Source: Thermohalobaculum sp964475765 (lineage in GTDB: Bacteria; Pseudomonadota; Alphaproteobacteria; Rhodobacterales; Rhodobacteraceae). From it: a stretch of DNA of 27,800 nucleotides. Position numbers and translations under genes: made by a program. The stretch lies in NCBI GenBank assembly GCA_964475765.1, contig CAYYZH010000034.1, positions 1 through 27,800 of the forward strand. Direction: 5' to 3'. Below the pieces are notes generated by a model. The model was given only the letters and a program-made list of their open reading frames with translations. It did no database searches and was not told the DNA's origin. The first letter of the stretch is position 1. The number at the start of each line of letters is the position of its first letter. Positions 17,808 to 25,282 of this stretch are shown here, in pieces.

Positions 17808-19706
17808 TCATTCGCTCAACAAGGCCTGAGTGCGGTAGATCGCGTTGTCCCGCACTCCGGTTGTCGGCCTGATCTCTACACCCCAGCGATCCAGGAGAAC
17901 CCCACGGGATCGGCTGAAGTTCGCGGCAGCGACCGCCAGCGTGGAACGGGCTTCGGCAACAGAAGCCTCCTGTTGCATCGAGCGTTCATGCGCCCCGATC
18001 AGTTCGTTGAGCGTCGAGGACATGGTGTCGAAACCGGCGCCGTCCTCCCATTTCGAGCGCAGCGCCTGAAGCTCTCTTTGTGCAGCGGCGCGGGCGCGGC
18101 GCTGTTGGACCAGATCCTTGGCCGCAACCGTGTACTCGCTTGCGGAGACCTCGACCTCCAGCAAGACCGATGACAGGGCCGCACGGGTCTGGTGGCGTTG
18201 CTGAACGGTCTCAAGCTTACGCCGTTCGTGCCTTGCGTCGCGTTCATCATATCCAATTGGAACCGAGAACCGCAGGCCGGCCAGCCCACCCAACTCGCTA
18301 TCGCGCGCGGCCTGACCAAGGCGGTTCTGCTCGCTGTTCCCGGCCCAAACCCCTTCAAGGATCAGGTCCAGTTCGGGAAGGCTTTCGTTCGCGGCCACCC
18401 CTTCGCGCAGGGCAGCCGCCTCATACTGCAAGAACGCCTGCTGCAGTTCAGGGCGTCTTGCGAACACCTCAGTCAAAACCTCTTCACGTCCGATTTGAGG
18501 CGACAGGGCCAATGGCGGAGTGACCGTAATGAACTCCGACCCTTCCAGCTTGAGCGCAGGCGTATCGGTAAGTGCAGCAAGCCGGAACTGGGCATTGCGC
18601 ACAGCCGCTTCGGCTCGGACAACATCGGATTGCCACTTTTGCCACGCCGCACGCGCCCGGATCACAAGGGTCGGATCGCCGTCGATTTCCTCGCGGCTGG
18701 CGGCCTGACGCGCCAGGGTCGCTCCGTGACGTGCGAGATGGCGTGAGAGGAACAGGTTAGCTCGCGTGTTGTAGAGATTCCAATATCCGCGCTCGACCTC
18801 GAGAAGGTGGTTCTCGAGCTGACGTACCAACTCGTATTGAGCGATCTTCGTATCAAGCTCGGCAATTCGCGTTGGTGCATTGTTGTAGGTCAGCCCCGAT
18901 CCACGAAGCAGCGGCTGGATCACGGTCAGCGTTGTACGTGAACTCGCCTGTTGACCGGGAATGAAGTCGGTCTGATTGGTGTCGATCTTGGAAAATCGCT
19001 GCGCAAGTGTCACCTCGGCACCGGTGCGAACTCGTCCACGCACGCCGAATTCCAGCGTGCGGTCGGTTGTCAGCAGACGTTCCTCTCCAGCAGTCAGGGC
19101 CGGGCTGGTCGCCGGATCATTGACGCGGCGGATCTGCCCTTCGGCGAATATCTCTGGCGTAAAGCGTCCTTCCGCTTCGCGCACTGCCGTCTCGCGGATC
19201 GCGGGCAACACACCGAACGCCTTTACCTGGTGCGAGTCGGTCAGAGCCTTTGAGACCATATCGTCAAGAGTGATCGGAATTTGTTGGTTCTCTGCATGGA
19301 GAGGCTTGTAGATGCCGTCATCCCACCATTCCCGCGTTGCCCCCGCATTGGCATCCGCCTCGCTCAACTGGTCCGTGGCGAGCGTGAAGCCCTTGTTGAT
19401 CAGAAGCTGCGTCGCATAGGTGGCGAACCGCTCCCCGGCGCCGTCAGACCGGAACGCCATGTTTCCAAAGCGATCGGAGTAGAGATCGTCACCGGCCCAT
19501 TCGTCATCGATTTCGGGCACGTCATCTGCATGCGCGCTCTGGGGTGGCGGCAGCGTTAGGGGGCCAACCCGTGGTGCCGGAGTGTTCTCTCCAAGGATCT
19601 CTTCTTGCGGTACCGGGCTGCATCCCAGCACTAGAGCAAGCGTGGAAACAACCGGGATCGATCGCCCCAGTCGCCATGCAATCTTCTGTTGTATTTCGCG
19701 TCCCAT
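17808..19706 (-). CDS. TolC-family outer-membrane efflux lipoprotein
   Basis: This 632-residue protein starts at the ATG at 19706. A TTG 12 codons upstream is possible, but the ATG places the signal correctly. A lipoprotein signal is visible (RSIPVVSTLALVLGCS, Cys29 after VLG). The N-terminal 100 or so residues are a longer than usual acidic/periplasmic extension. Then come two TolC-type repeats of long amphipathic helices rich in Ala, Arg, Glu and Gln (VEREAEGRF-like start, RGYWNLYNTRANLFLSRHLARHGA, and later LEVEVSASEYTVAAKDLVQQRRARAAAQRELQALR in pieces). Family members form trimeric outer-membrane channels with periplasmic tunnels. It is the first gene of the operon, 14 bp before the giant gene, so it is the likely exit duct for that protein. 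The promoter should lie in the long upstream gap. Confidence 0.92.
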   Translation of the reverse strand: MGREIQQKIAWRLGRSIPVVSTLALVLGCSPVPQEEILGENTPAPRVGPLTLPPPQSAHADDVPEIDDEWAGDDLYSDRFGNMAFRSDGAGERFATYATQLLINKGFTLATDQLSEADANAGATREWWDDGIYKPLHAENQQIPITLDDMVSKALTDSHQVKAFGVLPAIRETAVREAEGRFTPEIFAEGQIRRVNDPATSPALTAGEERLLTTDRTLEFGVRGRVRTGAEVTLAQRFSKIDTNQTDFIPGQQASSRTTLTVIQPLLRGSGLTYNNAPTRIAELDTKIAQYELVRQLENHLLEVERGYWNLYNTRANLFLSRHLARHGATLARQAASREEIDGDPTLVIRARAAWQKWQSDVVRAEAAVRNAQFRLAALTDTPALKLEGSEFITVTPPLALSPQIGREEVLTEVFARRPELQQAFLQYEAAALREGVAANESLPELDLILEGVWAGNSEQNRLGQAARDSELGGLAGLRFSVPIGYDERDARHERRKLETVQQRHQTRAALSSVLLEVEVSASEYTVAAKDLVQQRRARAAAQRELQALRSKWEDGAGFDTMSSTLNELIGAHERSMQQEASVAEARSTLAVAAANFSRSRGVLLDRWGVEIRPTTGVRDNAIYRTQALLSE

Positions 19707-19869
19707 TGTCGTCCCGTCCCTGCGCTCGTTATGTTGACCCAACTACCATCAACGCCGATCTTCAGGCTCAACTAAATTCTGATGTACAGCTTATTTTCTT
19801 AGTTATATTGACACTGTTAGTGACATTCATGGCAAAATTTAGACAGCGCCCGGCCACTGTTTTGGTCGG

Positions 19870-19886
19870 CTGTGGAAATTCCACAG
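19870..19886. promoter_or_regulatory. Perfect palindrome, candidate operator
   Basis: CTGTGGAA-A-TTCCACAG has 8-bp arms around one central base, 164 bp upstream of the TolC start. It has the size of a dimeric regulator site. The binding protein is unknown. Confidence 0.45.
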
Positions 19887-19961
19887 GCGCTGAAATCGCA
19901 ATGATTTTTAGGGTTTAAGTTCCCTCGAGACGTGTGTGCCGAAGCGCCACGCCTCTTACGT

Positions 19962-19988
19962 GTACTATCAGGTCCGAAGACCTAGTAC
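19962..19988. other. Hairpin with CGAA loop
   Basis: GTACTA and TAGTAC arms enclose GGTC-CGAA-GACC with a 3-nt bulge, giving a stable 10-bp hairpin. It could be a terminator remnant, part of a small RNA or a 5' leader element. No T-tract follows on either strand. Confidence 0.4.
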
Positions 19989-20204
19989 TTGTCGCTGATT
20001 GGCCCCTGCTATACTCCGGTCAGGTAGCCCCCGCCGCAACGGAACCTGAGGTAATCGAAGGGCACAATTCAAAACTTCAGGACGTTTCGCTAAGTCGATG
20101 CGTTTTAGCTATTTATTGTGATCGTACTGCAACAGTGTAAAGGGACGTAGACAATTAGTGGGCATAATTCATCGTCAATTTTTCGTTCTAAGTCGCATGG
20201 ATAA

Positions 20205-21530
20205 CTATAATTCATGCCGCGCTGTCCAAAGATCCCAAAACAGTCGACCCCTTACACCCAGTGCCCGGAACGGTTCGGGTGGCAGATCGCTGGGCTGACC
20301 AAGGGCCCGCATGTCCTCGAGCAAAGGGTTCTCACGCCCACAGGCCGCATCGGCGGCCAGCAATCCCGAGATCGTGCCTTTTGTGATACCGATGGCGTTC
20401 TGACAAACCGCTGTCCATACACCCGGCGCGGCCTCTCCCCATCCCGGCGCGCCATTGCGGGATAGCCCGACGAACCCGGTCCAGGTATGCGTAAGCGGGA
20501 TCCCCGCGATCTGTGGAAAGCGTGCATCGAACAATCGCTGATGCCGGGCGTTGATGCGGGCCTGCAACTCAGAGCTCACATGCTGGCTGGGTCGATAGCG
20601 GATCAACTCGCGGATCAGGATCCGGTGATCCGACGTATAGCGCATCGTGATCCCGACGAAGGAATTGCAGGGCGTCGAGCCCCAATCTTCAATCACGCCA
20701 TAGCGCGCACGTTCCTCTTCAGTCAGCGGGCGGGTCAGACTTGCATGGGCCAGCATCGGCAGGATCTTGTTCTTCATGTGCCCGAACTGACTTGCGAATG
20801 CGTTCACCGCGATGATCAGCTTTGGCGCACGGATCGATCCCTGGGGCGTCTTGATCTCGGTTCCGTTGCTATACTCGACCGACAGCGCGGGTGTATGTTC
20901 ATAAAGCGTGACGTTCTCCGGCAACGTGTCGGCCAGACCCCGCATCAAAGCCACCGGGTTCAGGAGAATGCAGCCCGGTGTGTAGATGCCCGCATAGTTA
21001 TGGTGCGTGCCAAGTTTATCGGCGAGCGCCGACGCGTCGAGCCATTCGAACGGCTCGTCCAACTGTTCGAGCGCACGACCGAACGGCTCCAGCATCTCAG
21101 TCGCGACCTTTGGCGTTACGACGGTCTGGTACTTGCCCCGCTTGTGCCAATCGCAGTCAATACCATGGGCGGTGACAATGTCTTCAAGGTAGGAGATCGC
21201 CGCCCGGGCCAGGCGCATGTAACCGTGGGCGCCTTCGTTCTCGTCATTGTTGGAACCAACGGTGTGCGGCAGGTCGATGGCAAAGCCCGAATTGCGGCCC
21301 GAAGCACCATCGGAGGCAGCCGCCGCATCAATCACCACGATCTTGTCGTCGGGGCGGTTTTCGGCAAGACGTCTGGCTGCCGCGAGACCGGCCAGACCTG
21401 CACCGGCCACGATCCAATCCGCCCTGATATCTCCTTCGAGGGAGGGGCGCGGCGTACGCTCCGGCAGGAACGCGGCCCATCCATTCGTCTTGTCATGGCT
21501 GGGGAAGTGGGTGATGTCGTGTTTGGTCAT
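20205..21530 (-). CDS. DAO-family FAD-dependent oxidoreductase (PuuB/OrdL-like)
   Basis: This 441-residue flavoprotein starts at the ATG at 21530. The FAD-binding Rossmann motif GAGLAGLAAARRL begins at residue 43. The DAO signature GASGRNSGF lies at 75-83, as in gamma-glutamylputrescine oxidase and glycine/sarcosine-oxidase relatives. Near the C-terminus THTWTGFVGLSRNGAP and GITKGTISGLLAADAACG complete the FAD site. Family members oxidise the C-N bond of primary or secondary amines or amino acids, giving an imine and then an aldehyde or keto acid. The actual substrate cannot be read from the sequence. It lies 8 bp downstream of the cupin gene and is co-transcribed with it, probably under the TetR regulator encoded divergently. 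The MttB-family neighbour suggests an N-methylated amine. Confidence 0.9.
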   Translation of the reverse strand: MTKHDITHFPSHDKTNGWAAFLPERTPRPSLEGDIRADWIVAGAGLAGLAAARRLAENRPDDKIVVIDAAAASDGASGRNSGFAIDLPHTVGSNNDENEGAHGYMRLARAAISYLEDIVTAHGIDCDWHKRGKYQTVVTPKVATEMLEPFGRALEQLDEPFEWLDASALADKLGTHHNYAGIYTPGCILLNPVALMRGLADTLPENVTLYEHTPALSVEYSNGTEIKTPQGSIRAPKLIIAVNAFASQFGHMKNKILPMLAHASLTRPLTEEERARYGVIEDWGSTPCNSFVGITMRYTSDHRILIRELIRYRPSQHVSSELQARINARHQRLFDARFPQIAGIPLTHTWTGFVGLSRNGAPGWGEAAPGVWTAVCQNAIGITKGTISGLLAADAACGRENPLLEDMRALGQPSDLPPEPFRALGVRGRLFWDLWTARHEL

Positions 21531-21538
21531 GCCGAGGC

Positions 21539-21889
21539 TCAGGTAATGATTGCGCTGGCGGGGTGGAGAGCGAAAAAGATCAGCGCCTCTCCTTTCGTCT
21601 CGTAAATCACGTCGGTGCCCTTCGGCAGCCAGACGCTATCGCGCGGTCCGAGATCGAAAACACCCTCAGGCGTCGTCACGTTCAATCGACCCTCCAGAAC
21701 CAGCAAAACTTCGTCATAGGGTACGGTGAATTCAAGGCGGGCGTTCTTCAGCTGGCCAAATCCGGTGCCAAGTTCCGTGCCTTGATCAGAGCCGGTCAGC
21801 ATACCCAGCGCGGCACTTTCTCCGCCTTCCTTGCGGGCTCGCCATTTGAGCCCTTCGAAGGGCAGTGCTGCCGCGGCCCTTTTCGTCAT
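21539..21889 (-). CDS. EutQ-like single-domain cupin protein
   Basis: This small 116-residue cupin has its start chosen at the ATG at 21889, because GGAGAGG lies about 7 nt upstream; a GTG at 21925 would add 12 residues. The core PYDEVLLVLEGRLNV...LGPRDSVWLPKGTDV resembles the cupin part of EutQ. The usual HxH metal ligands of cupin motif 1 are absent (TVPYDE instead), so a metal-dependent enzyme activity is doubtful. A ligand-binding or accessory role seems likelier. It is the first gene of the minus-strand pair with the FAD oxidoreductase, and its leader contains the putative TetR operator. Function in this pathway is unknown. Confidence 0.82.
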   Translation of the reverse strand: MTKRAAAALPFEGLKWRARKEGGESAALGMLTGSDQGTELGTGFGQLKNARLEFTVPYDEVLLVLEGRLNVTTPEGVFDLGPRDSVWLPKGTDVIYETKGEALIFFALHPASAIIT

Positions 21890-21917
21890 GACCGGTCCTC
21901 TCCTAGTCTTGCGCAAA

Positions 21918-21944
21918 CCGTACACATCTGTATGGTTCCGTACA
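21918..21944. promoter_or_regulatory. Putative TetR operator with three half-sites
   Basis: CCGTACA (21918-21924), TGTATGG (21929-21935, inverted with one mismatch) and CCGTACA (21938-21944) lie in the 79-bp gap between the divergent cupin and TetR starts. The first two form a near-palindrome with a 4-bp spacer, the last two with a 2-bp spacer. The position suggests autoregulation and control of both transcripts. Confidence 0.6.
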
Positions 21945-21968
21945 ACCCTGTTTGGAAAGTCTTGTGTG

Positions 21969-22616
21969 ATGCCTCAAGCCCTGCGCCGAGATGACCAGTC
22001 TGCCGAGCCTCGGCTTGGCCGGGCGGACTGGATCAGTGCCGCAATGGAGGTGCTGATCGCAGAAGGTGTCAATGCGGTCCGGATCACCCGGCTGGCCGAC
22101 CGCATGGCCGTCACCCGAGGCAGCTTTTATTGGCATTTCAAGGATCGCGAGGATCTGCTCGCCGCTCTGATCCGCCGTTGGGAGGCGCAGAATACCGATG
22201 CCGTCGCCGCCGCCGTTGGTCAGGCGCCCACGCTGGATCATGCTATCATAGCGTTCTTCAACGCGTGGCTGATCCCTGAGCGCTTTGATGCCCGCCTGGA
22301 AGATGCGCTCAGAGCCTGGGCCAAAGCCGACGCAGACATCTGCGAGATGGTTGCCGAAGCCGATCGTACCCGGATCGGCGACATCGCGGCGATGTTCGAG
22401 CGTTTTGGCTTTGGCGATACCGAAGCATTAATCCGGGCGCGCGTTCTCTACTTCTCTCAGATCGGGTTTTACGCGCTTACCGAACATGAGCCGCTCTCCG
22501 AGCGGTCCCCCTATTTGGAAGCCTACTTCCATTGCTTTACCGGCCGGGCGCTGAGTCCGAAAATCGCGGCAGCGCAACGCGCAAAGTTCGAGGAACTGGA
22601 TCATGGGGCGGGTTGA
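21969..22616 (+). CDS. TetR/AcrR-family transcriptional regulator
   Basis: This 215-residue regulator starts at the ATG at 21969 (MPQALRRDD); in-frame upstream starts would run into the divergent cupin gene. The N-terminal helix-turn-helix is clear: VRITRLADRMAVTRGSFYWHF at about 37-57, ending in the typical FYWHFKDREDLLAALI. The C-terminal all-helical ligand domain is not assignable to a known effector. It is divergent from the cupin/FAD-oxidoreductase genes. Its stop overlaps the MttB-family start by 14 nt, so the two are translationally coupled. It probably represses both transcripts through the half-sites at 21918-21944 and releases on binding a pathway metabolite. The latter is inference from the family. 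Confidence 0.93.
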   Translation: MPQALRRDDQSAEPRLGRADWISAAMEVLIAEGVNAVRITRLADRMAVTRGSFYWHFKDREDLLAALIRRWEAQNTDAVAAAVGQAPTLDHAIIAFFNAWLIPERFDARLEDALRAWAKADADICEMVAEADRTRIGDIAAMFERFGFGDTEALIRARVLYFSQIGFYALTEHEPLSERSPYLEAYFHCFTGRALSPKIAAAQRAKFEELDHGAG

Positions 22617-24129
22617 CCGCAAACAACGCGGCGGACGGCGCGCCCGGGCCGAAGCAGCACCCGAACCGCGGACGGATTACCGCCATCTGGTCAACACGCT
22701 GACCCCGATGAAGGGATACTCCGATGATCAGATCGGCCAGATCCATGACACTGCGCTGAACGTGTTGCAGGAACTTGGGGTCAAGGTTCTGCATGAAGGC
22801 GCCCGCAAGATCCTGCGCTCGGCCGGTGCCACCATCGATGGCGAGCAAGTGCGCTTCGGGCGCGAGATTGTCGAGGCTGCGATTGCCTCCTCGCCCGGGA
22901 CTTTCACGCTCACCGCACCCGGCGGCACCCAAACCATCGGCGGGCGCAACATCCAGTTCATTCCTGTGGGCGGTCCGCCGCACGCAATGGATCTCGACCG
23001 TGGCAAGCGGCCGGGGACGTTCGAGGACTTTCAGAACTTCATCAAGCTCGACCAGAGCTTTGACGTAATCCACATGACCGGCCCATCGGTGGAGCCGCAG
23101 GACATCGACCCCAAAATCCGGCACCTGCGGATGATGCGCAGTCAGATGCTCGATGCGGATAAGCCGACATTTCTCTATGCTCGCGGGTCCGGTCAGGTGG
23201 CGGACGGGTTCGAGATGGTCAAGATCCGCAACGGCCTTGATGATGCGTCCTTTCACGAACGCGCCTATGTCTACACGGTGATCAACACGAACTCGCCGCT
23301 GATCCTGGATGTGCCGATGTGTCAGGGGCTGATCGATTTTGCGACGGCTAACCAGATCAACATCATCACGCCTTTCACCCTCTCTGGCGCGATGGCGCCG
23401 GTGACGATCCCCGGGGCGCTGGTGCAGCAGCATGCCGAGATGTTGTCGGGCCTCGTATTGACACAGGCTGTACGGCCTGGTGCGTCGGTGGTCTATGGCG
23501 GGTTCACCTCGAACGTCGATATGAAGTCCGGCGCGCCAGCCTTCGGAACTCCGGAATATGTGCGAGCCTGTTGGGGCACCGGGCAACTGGCGCGACTGGT
23601 TGGTCTGCCTTGGCGGTCTTCGGCATCGTGCTCGTCGAACGCGCCGGACGCGCAGGGCGCACATGAGACGCAGATGGCCCTGTGGGGTGCGGTGCTCGGA
23701 GGGGCTAACCTCGTGATCCATGCGGCGGGCTGGCTTGAGGGCGGATTGAGTGCGTCCTATGAAAAATTCATTCTCGATATCGAACACCTGCAGATGATGG
23801 CCGAGCTGTTCCAGCCCGTTCCCTTCAATGAGGGTGAATTGGCGATGAACGCGCTGCGCGAAGTTGGCTCGGGTGGACACTTCTTTGGCACAGCGCACAC
23901 AATGGAACGATATCAATCAGCGTTCTATGCGCCGTTCATTTCGGACTGGTCAAACTATGGCCAGTGGCAGGAAGCCGGGTCGCTGACGGCCGATCGCCGC
24001 GCAAATGCGCGGTGGAAGGATGTGCTGGCAAAGTTCACACCGCCGCCCTGCGATCCGGCGATTGTCGAAGCAACAGACGCATTCATCGCAAAGCGGATCG
24101 AGGAAGGCGGCGCAGATCCTGTGACGTGA
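22603..24129 (+). CDS. MttB-superfamily (trimethylamine methyltransferase family) protein, non-pyrrolysine
   Basis: This 508-residue TIM-barrel-type protein is of the MttB superfamily, starting at the ATG at 22603 inside the TetR gene with GAGGAA about 8 nt upstream. Recognisable family segments are the N-terminal IHDTALNVLQELGVKVLHE, GGRNIQFIPVGGPPHAMD and, in the second half, TPFTLSGAMAPVTIPGALVQ and GAVLGGANLVIHAAGWLEG. True MttB carries pyrrolysine at an in-frame TAG. Here the frame is uninterrupted, so this is a non-Pyl relative like glycine betaine methyltransferase, which moves a methyl from a quaternary amine to a corrinoid protein. No corrinoid protein or corrinoid methyltransferase gene is present in the window, so acceptor and substrate are open. 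Convergent with the AbrB-type gene. Confidence 0.9.
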   Translation: MGRVDRKQRGGRRARAEAAPEPRTDYRHLVNTLTPMKGYSDDQIGQIHDTALNVLQELGVKVLHEGARKILRSAGATIDGEQVRFGREIVEAAIASSPGTFTLTAPGGTQTIGGRNIQFIPVGGPPHAMDLDRGKRPGTFEDFQNFIKLDQSFDVIHMTGPSVEPQDIDPKIRHLRMMRSQMLDADKPTFLYARGSGQVADGFEMVKIRNGLDDASFHERAYVYTVINTNSPLILDVPMCQGLIDFATANQINIITPFTLSGAMAPVTIPGALVQQHAEMLSGLVLTQAVRPGASVVYGGFTSNVDMKSGAPAFGTPEYVRACWGTGQLARLVGLPWRSSASCSSNAPDAQGAHETQMALWGAVLGGANLVIHAAGWLEGGLSASYEKFILDIEHLQMMAELFQPVPFNEGELAMNALREVGSGGHFFGTAHTMERYQSAFYAPFISDWSNYGQWQEAGSLTADRRANARWKDVLAKFTPPPCDPAIVEATDAFIAKRIEEGGADPVT

Positions 24130-24151
24130 GTCCAAAGACACACCCCTGGGA

Positions 24152-25243
24152 TCAAGCCAGAAACCGGCGACCAATCAGAGGGATCACCACGACCGTAAAG
24201 CCAATCCGGATCATGTGGTGCAAGGTGACAAGCACCGGGGAGACCCCCAGCGAAAGCGCGATCAACCCCATCTCGACCACTCCTCCGGGCGCATAGCACA
24301 TGAAGAGAACCTGGAAACTGTGCGCCTCTGTTAACGACAGGGCCCATGCAAGCCCGGCCCCGATCGCCAGCATCATCATCACACTAGTGAGACAGAGCCC
24401 GAACCCCCTTGCCAGAAGATCTCGCGTCAGACCCTGAAACCGCATAGCAAGGCCGAGACCGATCACAAGCTGGGCCACTGCGATCAACCAATCCGGAGGC
24501 TGTGCCTCGGTCCAGCCCAGCGCATGCACAAGTGTCGAAAGGATCACCGGACCCGTTATGATCGCCGCGGGAAATCCAACCTTGCGTCCGCCCCAACCGC
24601 CAATCAGACCGCACCCGACAAGGAGGAACAAATCGAAAGCGTTCATGGAAACATCGTTCGGCTCTAGACTGACACCCGCCGCACTCCCCACAGCCTCGCC
24701 CCGCATAGCCCAATAGAGGAGCGGCACCAGCGTGACGGTGAGTGCAATGCGCCCGAAATGCTGGACCGTCAGCAAGGGGACGTTACCGCCCGCTTCTTCG
24801 CCAAGCTGTAGAGACTCGATCAGACCACCGGGTGTAGCGCAGTAGAACGCGGTCGCGCGATCATATCGTCCTACGCGTCGAAACAGCTGATAGTTCAGGA
24901 GATGCGCTACGCCGACAAACACGCCGACCGCCACCAGCGAGGACCACCAGTCCACCACCTCCGTCCACATGCCGGGCGTCGCCGTGCCACCAATCGCGAC
25001 CCCGATCACCGCTATGAAGATCATCCGCGGCGTCTGCGGAAAGGTCAACGGCTGGCCCATGACCTTCAGGCCCATCGCCATCGCACCTGCCGTAGCCAGC
25101 ATTCCGCCAAGAAGCCAAGGCAAAGGTGTGCCGATGAGGAGCGCGGCATAGCCTCCTGCAGCCGCCACACATAGCGCCGCCAGCCATCCCAAAAAAGTCG
25201 CGCGTGTGAGGTCCCGTAGCCAGACCGGCAGTCCAATACTCAA
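24152..25243 (-). CDS. AbrB-family membrane protein (putative permease, duplicated domain)
   Basis: This 363-residue protein has about ten hydrophobic segments and is of the AbrB family (COG3180), often labelled 'ammonia monooxygenase' or AbrB regulator although it is a membrane protein. The two-fold repeat is visible: TPLPWLLGGMLATAGAM...YCATPGGLIESL in the first half and FPAAIITGPVILSTL...MCYAPGGVVEMGLIAL in the second. The start is TTG at 25243, supported by AGGAG (25250-25254) at good spacing and by the lack of a nearby ATG. It lies 39 bp after the 3-hydroxyacyl-CoA-dehydrogenase-like gene, as the last gene of the operon. A transporter for the operon's substrate is a reasonable guess, but transport function of this family is poorly established. 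Confidence 0.85.
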   Translation of the reverse strand: MSIGLPVWLRDLTRATFLGWLAALCVAAAGGYAALLIGTPLPWLLGGMLATAGAMAMGLKVMGQPLTFPQTPRMIFIAVIGVAIGGTATPGMWTEVVDWWSSLVAVGVFVGVAHLLNYQLFRRVGRYDRATAFYCATPGGLIESLQLGEEAGGNVPLLTVQHFGRIALTVTLVPLLYWAMRGEAVGSAAGVSLEPNDVSMNAFDLFLLVGCGLIGGWGGRKVGFPAAIITGPVILSTLVHALGWTEAQPPDWLIAVAQLVIGLGLAMRFQGLTRDLLARGFGLCLTSVMMMLAIGAGLAWALSLTEAHSFQVLFMCYAPGGVVEMGLIALSLGVSPVLVTLHHMIRIGFTVVVIPLIGRRFLA

Positions 25244-25249
25244 CCTGAT

Positions 25250-25254
25250 CTCCT
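25250..25254 (-). promoter_or_regulatory. Ribosome binding site supporting a TTG start
   Basis: AGGAG on the minus strand lies 6 nt before the TTG at 25243 and decides the start of the AbrB-type gene. Confidence 0.7.
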
Positions 25255-25282
25255 GTCCGGCGACATTCTTGGCGGGCCACGG

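Larger units (their letters stand above)
19707..20204. other. Long AT-richer intergenic region upstream of the secretion operon
   Basis: About 500 bp with no convincing gene on either strand. It separates the stop of the FAD oxidoreductase gene from the start of the TolC gene, both on the minus strand, so it should hold the terminator of the first and the promoter of the second. A possible minus-strand -10 (TATAAC near 19802-19807) has no good -35. A plus-strand TTGTCG...TATACT pair (19989-20015) has short spacing. It contains the palindrome at 19870-19886 and the hairpin at 19962-19988. Confidence 0.6.

Noticed and set aside
19809..19837. TTGACA element on the plus strand as a promoter
   Set aside because: No -10-like sequence occurs at 16-18 bp spacing, and the direction points away from the operon start.
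19934..20140. Small open frame in the long intergenic region
   Set aside because: It has no convincing Shine-Dalgarno, covers the inverted hairpin, and its predicted product resembles no known protein.
20487..21605. Plus-strand open frame of 372 codons opposite the FAD oxidoreductase gene
   Set aside because: It is a shadow of a gene with intact FAD motifs; no family features are seen in the antisense product. The frame at 25499-26461 was rejected for the same reason.
22537..23916. Minus-strand open frame of 459 codons opposite the MttB-family gene
   Set aside because: The plus-strand frame has clear family motifs and a good start; the antisense product is Arg/His-rich with no recognisable domain.
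22603..24129. Pyrrolysine-containing trimethylamine methyltransferase
   Set aside because: The frame contains no internal TAG codon, so it is a non-pyrrolysine member of the superfamily.
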